The notes under the pieces: generated by a model | What the model was told of the DNA's origin: nothing | Databases searched by the model: none | What the model saw: only the letters and a program-made list of their open reading frames with translations | Made by a program: the position numbers and the translations under genes | Source: Temnopleurus reevesii | Taxonomy: Eukaryota; Echinodermata; Echinoidea; Temnopleuroida; Temnopleuridae | Length of the DNA stretch: 13,597 nt | Assembly (NCBI GenBank): GCA_036244855.1 | Contig: BQKZ01004414.1 | Coordinates: 3,363 to 16,959 of the forward strand | Reading direction: 5' to 3' | Part shown: in pieces, positions 7,341-13,597 of the stretch | How positions within the stretch are numbered: the stretch's first letter is position 1 | Layout of the letters: every line of letters begins with the position of its first letter

Positions 7341-7708
7341 CCGTACAAGGATCGGTTTCCGGCCATCCTGGTATAATCGGCCACCAAGCCTCATGCAGTT
7401 TGTCTATGGCGCGCACATGGCGCGCACTTAGGTTAAATACGCGCCCAAATAAGCGCACGTACGCTTCAACACAATCCCAATGGAGGCTCAAATCACCAGG
7501 CAGGCGGCCGGAAACACCCGCCCCATGTCGCTTGGCGATCGCCGATTGCTGCGCGAATATACGGGCGCCATTCATTAAGTTATGCACATCAATTTAAAGC
7601 CCAGAATTTCGGCTAAATTATGATCTGAAAATAAACTTGAAATGCTAGATCTTGTGACTTGTGGAAGAGCAAAACTACTTAAGCGGCCGGAAACCGGTCC
7701 TTGTACAG
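7341..7708. mobile_element. TA-flanked non-autonomous transposon with 24-bp inverted repeats
   Basis: The left end CCGTACAAGGATCGGTTTCC plus GGCC (7341-7364) pairs with the right end (7685-7708, reverse complement CTGTACAAGGACCGGTTTCC plus GGCC) with two mismatches. Both ends are next to TA (7339-7340 and 7709-7710), consistent with Tc1/mariner-type target duplication. The interior up to about 7570 is clearly more GC-rich than its surroundings. A third copy of GCGGCCGGAAAC sits internally at 7504-7515. A 92-codon minus frame inside shows no recognised domain. Confidence 0.75.
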
Positions 7709-7712
7709 TATC

Positions 7713-8370
7713 TTTATAAAAATAGCTACCAAAATAGAAATAAATTGATTTAAACAATCAAAAAGATTTATTATAATTAATATCCAAATAAATATATTTG
7801 CCGTCAACCGACTGACCCTTTGAAATTGTCTTGACCTGGATTATTTGTTACATTTTTCATGATACTATAGTTTATTTTAGTTAGATTCAAAGACAAATTT
7901 TGTGGAGAAATAAATTCGCTTTGATCAAAACTTTATACTTGAGAAAGTTGAGTTGACCTTTGTTTTAGTTTTTACAACTTTTTTACACCTTCGATTATCT
8001 TGAAAAATAGCAAAATGAAAGGACATTTCATAACTTACCAAACGGGCAAATACATACAGCGACTCAGTTCATTATAAAGGTAATAAAGAGTCTGATATTT
8101 GGAGGACTGTCTGATTTAAGACGGTGATCCGGGTCACCAAGATATGCACCCAACTTCCAACTCCTGGCCTCCCGGGTCCAGCGGCCTGGATCTTCGGACC
8201 TTACCGTTGCTCACAATTTTACCAACGAGCTACTAGCGACGCGTTGTGGGAGCGTCGGGAAGCTTGCTCGGCCGTTGAAATGAAAACAATAACATTACGC
8301 TGTATGTGCTAGAGCTGAGCGATTGCGGAGGCTGGCGTACTCCGAGGTATCAGTGCTAAAGTCGTAAATG
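7713..8370. other. Non-coding interval, no gene seen
   Basis: AT-rich DNA up to about 8115. A GC-richer patch of about 230 bp (8120-8350) follows, with a small palindromic TGATCCGGGTCA and no similarity I can name. The abrupt composition change suggests an inserted piece, but no inverted ends or target duplication were found. Confidence 0.4.
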
Positions 8371-8377
8371 CTAAACA

Positions 8378-8545
8378 TATTATTCTTCTCTTTCTTCATC
8401 CTTTTCTTATTCTTCTGCTTCTCCTCCTCCGCCTTCTCCTCCCCATCCTACTCCTTTCCTCCCTTTACCTCTTCTCCTTTTCCTTCCTCTCCTTCTTTAC
8501 TCTATCCTGCTCCTTCTCCCCCTTCTTCTTCTCCCAGTACATCGG
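8378..8545. repeat. Polypyrimidine TTC/TCC-rich tract
   Basis: About 165 bases are nearly all C and T on the plus strand, with irregular TTC, TCC and CTCC units. Open frames through it are low-complexity Ser/Phe/Pro and are not taken as genes. Such homopyrimidine DNA can adopt triplex (H-DNA) structure. Confidence 0.85.
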
Positions 8546-9039
8546 GTGTTTCTAGACTCTGAATAATATTGACTAAGAAGTTTTGATAATATAACATTAA
8601 AATCTTTATATCACCTTTCATTACCAGATATTTACTACATGAATTCTGTTACAAAGTCCCATTCAATAGCAGCCCTAAAAATTATGTATTTTCATAATTC
8701 CTTTCTATTTTTATCATATCACCCAAAATTTCATTTACTGCATTTGCCTTTATATCAAAGGCCTTCATTGATGGTTTACAATAATTTTAGTAATAATCTG
8801 AGGTTTTTCTTGATCCTTTTCCTAAATTAGAATACACCCTACAAAATAAATAAAGCACAGAGATCAGGCCTTGTATACCCCCTTTTCAAAATTTTTAGAC
8901 CAAGTATCAGAAAATAATTGATTAAATATAGGCAAATGAAAATTAGTGGACAAATTATTATTTTTTGTTTTAATTCTAACCAAGTTATCTCAAGATGCCG
9001 CAATATGCGTCACTAGTGGGTGTTCTTGCTTTCCCCAAT

Positions 9040-9157
9040 AAAGAGAGAGGTGGGAAGAGAGAGTGGGAGCAGGAGAGGGAATAGAGGTAGAGAGGGAGAG
9101 AAAGGGATATAATGAAAGAGAGAGAGAGAGGGAGAGAGAAAGAGTCAGGGAGAGAAA
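9040..9157. repeat. Purine-rich GAGA tract
   Basis: About 120 bases are almost all purine on the plus strand (GAGAGAGAGG, GGGAGAGAAAG and similar). It faces a complementary pyrimidine tract about 240 bp away at 9395-9540, so the two could pair as a loose inverted repeat. Confidence 0.85.
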
Positions 9158-9394
9158 TTTAGTTTAATGGTATGGAAGTGAAAAGAGGGGCTGACTCAGA
9201 TACATTAAAAAAAAACAGAAGACAGAAACCATATCAAATCAATCCCGATAAGCTTGATTTACGGCACACGCCACTTTGTCGCAGACCTCATCAACTTTCT
9301 TCTTCGTCCTTTCTTTCCAAAATAAAATTTTATCCCTTGCATCTCTATTCCATTTTCAATAATTCCATTTCTGATACAATTTCCCTCCTCTTAC

Positions 9395-9545
9395 ATGCAC
9401 TCTCTCCCTCTCTCTCTCTCTCTTCCCCTATTTATCTTTCTCTTCCCCTATTTCTCTCTCTCTCATTGTCACTCCCCCTCCCCATTCATCTGTTTCATCT
9501 CTCTCCTGGTTTCCTTCTCTATTTTCCTGTCTTACTCTCTTTTAG
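9395..9545. repeat. Pyrimidine-rich CTCT tract
   Basis: Runs of CTCTCTCTCT and TCTTCCCC, with two copies of TCTTCCCCTATTT about 20 bp apart. The 135-codon plus frame crossing it (9172-9579) is mostly Leu/Ser/Pro from the repeat and is rejected as a gene. Confidence 0.85.
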
Positions 9546-9693
9546 GCCTAAAAAGTATTGTTTGGATGCCCTCCACTGACTGACCCTCTGAAAATTACCA
9601 GATCTCAATAATATATTTTTGTCAATCTATACTTTTCACTCAAATAAAAAAAAATCAAGTAAAGTGATTGATAAACCTATAAAACAAAACCTG

Positions 9694-9840
9694 GGCCCCG
9701 TAACATAAAGTTTTGCGATTAATCGCTATTTGATTTTGCGATCAATTGCAAAATTTTGTACATGATATGCCATAGACTTGCGATTGATATCAATCGCTAT
9801 CAGATTAGCAACTTATCACAAACCTTTATGTTACAGGGCC
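9694..9840. mobile_element. Foldback element with GGCCCYGTAACATAAAG ends
   Basis: 147 bp with inverted ends: GGCCCCGTAACATAAAG on the left, and CTTTATGTTACAGGGCC on the right, one mismatch over 17. The arms continue with alternating GCGATTAATCGCTA-like palindromes, so most of the element can fold. No coding capacity. It is a different family from the GTGTTTCAY elements, although the general design is the same. Confidence 0.85.
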
Positions 9841-10067
9841 AAGCCATTTTCAGACATTCGTTTAAACTCTACCTGCTTTACACTCCATTCTGAGTGTTGT
9901 TTTCTTCATTAAAAAAAACTTTTCGGACCGAAGAAATCTATTTTAAAAAGTCATTCTTGAGCAACGAAACATTTTTTTTCTTGGCCTTGCATTACTTTCA
10001 GTCTCTTGCAATTGCTATCTCTTGATCATCCGAGTCCCCACCTAGTCCCCACCTTCATACCTGGGAG

Positions 10068-10228
10068 GTGTTTCACAAAGATAAGAAAGGCTTTAAGAAC
10101 GACTTTAAGATCGACTGTTATCCCTTCTTGTGTGTAATGGCTCACACTATTACGAGCATTCAGCGAAAGAACTGATACCAGTCAAACTTAAAGTCGTTCT
10201 TAAAGCCTTTCTTATCTTGGTGAAACAC
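10068..10228. mobile_element. Foldback element, family with GTGTTTCAY ends (copy 2)
   Basis: 161 bp with nearly perfect inverted arms of about 50 bp (GTGTTTCACAAAGATAAGAA on the left and TTCTTATCTTGGTGAAACAC-type on the right). Central TATCCCTTCTTGTG matches copy 1 at 751-912, and overall length agrees (160 and 161 bp). The flanking GGGAGG before it also resembles AGGAGG before copy 1. This copy has intact arms and is the better reference for the family. Confidence 0.92.
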
Positions 10229-10229
10229 A

Positions 10230-11870
10230 ATTGGATGGCGGATTGCAAAGTTAAGAATCTTCCAGTCTTAATATCATGATCCCTACAGCTGTTGGAGATC
10301 TGAAAGCTCGCCAAAATCTCTCACCGATAAAATGTGCTTTGTTTTTTGGCTAGAGAGAGGCCTGCATTGTTAATCCAGCCCCTGAATATTTCATCATTCA
10401 CTAACAGCACATCAATGTCAGAGGAAGTTCCCCTGATAAAATTGTTTTTGGTCAGTGAGGTGTCTTTCTGCAATTGTCATAGTAAATATTAATGGGCAAA
10501 TGAGGGCTGAATGAATTTGAGTACTTTTCCTTGATATAGTATTTTACATTACAAACCTATCAATGAAGTTTCACAATTTCCTTTATTCGTTTTAAAGGTG
10601 AATACAAAAAAATAAAATGGGCTTATTAATGGAATGGAAAATTTCGACTCAATTGATATTCAAGTTCATTTTCTTAAAATTTGCTATTCATTACTGCTTT
10701 AATGTACATTTACCAATTACAGCAGAAAACAAATACACAAATTAATTATTATTTTTTAGTATGAAAATAGATGATTTATTAAGAAAGTATCACATGTTCA
10801 CAAACCTGAGAATTAAATAATACAATTGATGTACTGAAACTGAAAGCTTTACATTAAAGCAATGCAGTTGAATACTTACAAGGCTGCATTAAAAATAATA
10901 AATACTTGAAATTCTACTGGAAACATTTCCATGTTTTCACTACGTAAAAGTAGCCAAAGGGTATCTTTGCATGAAAAGTAATAAATCCCAACATAACAAC
11001 AATCCAGAGTGCATCCCATTAAATGCATTTGAATTTCTATACGAAAACCAGTGTCAATTGATTTGTAACTAATGTGAATTATTCTTCCAAATTACCCTTT
11101 TGCTACTGTGACCACTTAGTGAAAACATTGGCAATACAGCAAAAAGTACAAACACTTCATCAATAAGGATCCAAACTAAGCAGTTAATGAAAAAACCCAG
11201 ATACATAAATACATAGCACGATTGAAATAGTCAATGTTTTACATTGTATAAATCAAAGACATTTTTTTACAAAAGATACGGTAGATGCTTGGCAGTTTTA
11301 CTGACAACTGTATTACACATAACATTATTGTTTAAACTGCAAAGAGTGTAAATGTCCTTTACACACACAGACCTGAGAAATATATTCAATATGACACAAA
11401 TATTGAAATGTTTGGAACCACGCTTTACATAAATACATTTTGAGCAATATTTTTTTCAAAAAAAACCATATCAATATCAGTTCCACTGAAGGTATACAAG
11501 TGCTACAAAGATAAGATTCACTTTGGCAAAAATACGAGATAATTAACCTAATTTCAAATCAAAAGATTTACACCTAGCCAGGCGATGCTAAGCAAGTACA
11601 CATCAAGGTAACTATCTATTATTCATTTAAGTGGGCTCTATTTAAGCTTTTTTTCTCCTAAAAATAGCCCCCCCCCCGTAACATATTTGGTTTGGGTTGT
11701 TTGGGAGCTCATGGGGGCAATTTCTTGGGTATAGGAGGCTAATTGCCCTTTGTTTCTGTGCATGCATATTTTACTCCGGTATGTATACTAATTCTGGTTA
11801 TGAGCACAAAAATATATATGCTTCAGAATAATCAGGTGTTCAGTAGTGAACACCCAATCTACATCAATAA
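10230..11870. other. Long non-coding interval, no gene seen
   Basis: About 1.6 kb of AT-rich DNA without a long frame on either strand. A run of ten C occurs near 11670. Weak polyadenylation-like AATAAA/TTTATT words are scattered, as expected from composition. I cannot identify exons, RNA genes or repeats here. Confidence 0.6.
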
Positions 11871-11874
11871 CGCC

Positions 11875-11885
11875 ATACTTACCTG
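11875..11885 (-). promoter_or_regulatory. Perfect U1-complementary splice-donor-like site
   Basis: The minus strand reads CAG/GTAAGTAT, an 11-base perfect complement of the U1 snRNA 5' end. It could be the donor of a non-coding first exon of a leftward gene, with ODF2 the only one visible. On the plus strand the same 11 bases equal the first bases of U1 itself, but the following sequence is not U1. Transcript evidence is needed to choose. Confidence 0.3.
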
Positions 11886-11912
11886 AGACCTTATTGCTAT
11901 TCGGAAAAAAAA

Positions 11913-11929
11913 AGTCTGCATAGCAGACT
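11913..11929. other. Perfect short hairpin
   Basis: AGTCTGC-ATA-GCAGACT forms a 7-bp perfect stem with a 3-base loop, right after a run of nine A and at the left border of a GC-richer island leading to the 12078 ORF. It may mark the terminus of a mobile element; its role is not known. Confidence 0.6.
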
Positions 11930-11968
11930 ACGGCCCCGACACGAGGGCGGAAACCCGTCACAAACCTC

Positions 11969-12008
11969 TATAAGAAGCCCTAGTGCGGGACCCACTTCCT
12001 CTTTCGTT
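11969..12008 (+). promoter_or_regulatory. Possible core promoter of the 12078 ORF
   Basis: TATAAG at 11969-11974 is followed about 30 bp later by the pyrimidine-rich CTTCCTCTTTCG (11995-12006), spacing expected for a TATA box and a TCT-like initiator. The region is GC-richer than its surroundings. This would give a 5' UTR of about 75 bases before the ATG at 12078. It is inferred from motif spacing only. Confidence 0.35.
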
Positions 12009-12077
12009 TGCCGGCGCCCAATGGATAAGTGGCGCTCTCCGCTCAAGTCTTAAGTCTTCTCACTTCCACCGGTACAA

Positions 12078-12794
12078 ATGGACAGCAAATCTGAGAATCT
12101 CTCTCCGAAAGAGACAACAATGAAAAAGGGCAAGATAACACCCTTAGATGATAACTCTAAAGACGGAGGTCTGAAAATCCCCGTCGATAAAGATGTAAAA
12201 AGAAAGAACGGAGGTCAGAAAATCCCCGTCACTCTTTCACAACATGCCGATTCAGGCGGAGGTGTCAAACTCCCCGCCGGCTATGGAATCTCAACCCCCC
12301 GTACGAAACCCGAAAATAATGGTTCAGGGAGAACCCCGGTCGACCCCATGGACAAGAAACCCAAGAAAATAAAAGGGAGAACCCCAAAACAGACAAAGAA
12401 TAATGGGGGCTTGGTACCTGAAGCGGCCCCCAAGAGAGAAGAAAAGAATTATTCTTCCCCTCTCAAAATCCCGTCCTCTGTACTAGCGGGCACGACCATC
12501 CTCCCGCTTGGGAACGATTTTCGAGTGTCGGGCGAGTTCACGCAGGGCGAACTTGTCATGGATTCCTTTTCTCAACCACCGGCCGCCAAAATGCAGAAAA
12601 TGAAGGAAATTGAGAAAAGTTTGACTCGCAGTGCCGACCCACAGACAGAAGACCGAATTGCCACGGCATCATGGTTCCTTCAGATGTTCCAGGCAGCCCA
12701 AAAATGTCTAAACCAACCCGTTGCGGGAAATTCAGGGACTCCGCGATCTAACTCTATACATAATTTTTGTCAACTAATCTTGATAATTGCTTAA
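12078..12794 (+). CDS. Unrecognised 238-codon ORF, basic repeat-bearing protein (retroelement ORF1/gag-like or host)
   Basis: I do not recognise this protein. Residues about 1-125 are Lys/Pro/Gly-rich and probably disordered. They contain degenerate units: GGLKIPVDKD, GGQKIPVTLS, GGVKLPAGYG, SGRTPVDPMD, KGRTPKQTK and GGLVPEAAPK. The first two are near-identical in DNA. Residues about 165-215 look helical (MQKMKEIEKSLTRSADPQTE, then RIATASWFLQMFQAAQKCL). The last 15 or so residues coincide with a drop to AT-rich sequence and look like read-through. Codon composition and GC content differ from the surroundings, supporting real or recent coding origin. A basic disordered N-terminus followed by helices suits a retrotransposon gag/ORF1, but no zinc knuckle, RRM or reverse transcriptase is present. 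A lineage-specific host gene is the alternative. Confidence 0.5.
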   Translation: MDSKSENLSPKETTMKKGKITPLDDNSKDGGLKIPVDKDVKRKNGGQKIPVTLSQHADSGGGVKLPAGYGISTPRTKPENNGSGRTPVDPMDKKPKKIKGRTPKQTKNNGGLVPEAAPKREEKNYSSPLKIPSSVLAGTTILPLGNDFRVSGEFTQGELVMDSFSQPPAAKMQKMKEIEKSLTRSADPQTEDRIATASWFLQMFQAAQKCLNQPVAGNSGTPRSNSIHNFCQLILIIA

Positions 12795-12802
12795 AAGCTT
12801 AG

Positions 12803-13030
12803 GATGACGTTAAATTGACGGATCTGCAATTGCATAATGACACAATTAAGAATCATAATTGTAAGATATCTTTCTGGGAAAAACAACTCTGCAAATACGT
12901 GAATACTATTCAGGAGCACACGTCTATGTTTGGTAATAACAACAATATTAATAACAATAACATACATCATTTCTATAGCGCTAAAATAAAGAGTATCATC
13001 GCGCTTTACAATTCGACAAAACAAAAATGA
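12803..13030 (+). pseudogene. Frame-shifted continuation with heptad (coiled-coil) pattern
   Basis: This open frame (no ATG at its start) lies in a different phase from the 12078 ORF, just past that ORF's stop. Five hydrophobic residues (Leu, Ile, Ile, Leu, Ile) recur exactly every seven positions between about 12824 and 12910, within LQLHNDTIKNHNCKISFWEK and the following residues. An Asn-rich stretch follows. The heptad suggests former coding sequence, possibly the coiled coil of the same protein after a frameshift. The AT-rich composition and short length keep this tentative. Confidence 0.3.
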
Positions 13031-13146
13031 AAACAATTAGATTATTAGGGAAAAAAGGTAAGTAAATGGAGGAAATGGAGTGAACAGAGGAAAGAAAATT
13101 ATATTCATACCAAAAAGTTTGTTGCATTTTGCGAGTCTGCCTCTCC

Positions 13147-13158
13147 GCGCGCGCGCGC
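13147..13158. repeat. Short alternating CG run
   Basis: GCGCGCGCGCGC, six dinucleotide units, in otherwise AT-rich DNA. It is a potential Z-DNA-forming run and a CpG-dense spot; nothing nearby gives it a function. Confidence 0.8.
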
Positions 13159-13260
13159 CAAACCCCCCAAACCTTCTCCATAGACCTGTGTACACTAATT
13201 ATAAAAACCTTGATTTTCTACTTTATAATTCTCCATATCTTTTCAATTGATCATCGAATC

Positions 13261-13597
13261 GAACCAGTTGAAAAAGAAAATTGATATTGAATATACATGT
13301 AAAATATTGACTATAAAACTTCCTTTGTATCTTCTTGGGAATTCCGGCCTTTTTTGTTTAAAACACCCTTTTTTTCTTTTCACCCAAAATCAAAAAGCCC
13401 CAAATAACACGTATTTCTATGGAGAAAGACGCGAACCACAGTGACAAGGTGTTTTTTGTTGATTGGTTAGAAGTGTTTCTCGTGGCGGAAATGAACCAGT
13501 TGAAATGTCTAATAGAAGAGTATGATTTCCTTGTTTGACCTATGTATTCCTTTTTCCTATTGGCTATATAGAATTCTGGCCTTTTTTATGAACATAG
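13261..13597. repeat. Matched direct repeats at 232-bp spacing
   Basis: GAACCAGTTGAAA occurs at 13261 and 13493, and GAATTCYGGCCTTTTTT at 13339 and 13571. Both pairs are exactly 232 bp apart. The sequence between the matched words has diverged. This looks like an old tandem duplication, or a pair of related elements, cut by the right edge of the window. Confidence 0.45.

Noticed and set aside
7309..7587. 92-codon minus-strand frame in GC-rich DNA
   Set aside because: It crosses the left end of the TA-flanked element (7341), has no recognisable motif, and GC-rich DNA lowers stop frequency.
9172..9579. 135-codon plus-strand frame
   Set aside because: Mostly Leu/Ser/Pro translated from the CTCT tract; the first 45 codons lack any recognised feature.
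11875..11885. U1 snRNA gene beginning ATACTTACCTG
   Set aside because: Only the first 11 bases match; the following sequence does not fit U1 stem-loop I or later conserved parts, so it is kept only as a splice-donor-like or insertion-site observation.
12012..12030. Retroviral-type primer binding site (GGCGCCCAA)
   Set aside because: Nine bases resemble the start of a tRNA-Lys-type site, but the leading T is missing, the rest does not continue, and no LTR pair was found.
13058..13063. Consensus plus-strand splice donor GTAAGT
   Set aside because: The frame from the 12803-13030 segment has already stopped at 13030, so the donor does not extend a coding exon; it may be chance.
1..13597. CRISPR arrays, bacterial operons, tRNA or rRNA genes
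   Set aside because: No regular spaced repeats, Shine-Dalgarno organisation or recognisable tRNA/rRNA sequence was seen; spliced exons show the DNA is eukaryotic.

Overview
The window is animal genomic DNA. It is AT-rich, with short exons in long introns, canonical GT/AG splice sites, many microsatellites and several small inverted-repeat transposons. The density of foldback elements, the frequent ACATGTACATGT-type palindromes and the divergence of the one recognisable gene from its vertebrate homologue suggest a marine invertebrate. A deuterostome such as a sea urchin is my best guess, but the phylum is not proven.

Left third (about 1-3600). The minus strand carries the 5' part of an ODF2 (outer dense fibre protein 2 / cenexin) orthologue. 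Four coding exons can be read in order: 3564-3430, 2865-2728, 1801-1634 and 1219-1032. Together they encode the first 209 residues and two bases of the next codon; the rest of the gene lies beyond the left edge. ODF2 is a coiled-coil scaffold of the distal and subdistal appendages of the mother centriole and of sperm-tail fibres. Nested among the real exons are decayed copies of them: two extra exon 1 copies (3836-3772 and 4041-3960), two broken exon 2 copies (2005-2057, 2250-2330) and a half copy of exon 3 (2097-2173). The exon 2 and 3 relics are interleaved with a large CAT/ATG trinucleotide array, whose purest part is 23 perfect units at 2581-2649.

Left flank. Two abutting foldback elements (566-747, 751-912) lie in the intron after exon 4.

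Middle (about 4100-11870). I see no convincing gene. The region holds a CR1/L2-type retroposon 3' end (4596-4790) containing an RFX X-box-like site, a TTAA-flanked non-autonomous DNA transposon (5784-6246), a 978-bp element with CAGCCAAAA termini and repeated subterminal motifs (6315-7292), a TA-flanked element (7341-7708), pyrimidine and purine tracts, and two more foldback elements (9694-9840, 10068-10228). The last of these is a second copy of the 751-912 family.

Right end (about 11875-13597). A GC-richer island with a perfect hairpin, a TATA-like box and a pyrimidine-rich possible initiator precedes a 238-codon plus-strand ORF (12078-12794). The ORF is basic at its N-terminus and carries degenerate GG-x-K-I-P-V repeats. 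I do not recognise the protein. A second frame (12803-13030) continues with a heptad-patterned segment, so this may be the 5' end of a frameshifted retroelement or a poorly conserved host gene. A pair of matched short direct repeats spaced by 232 bp lies at the right edge.
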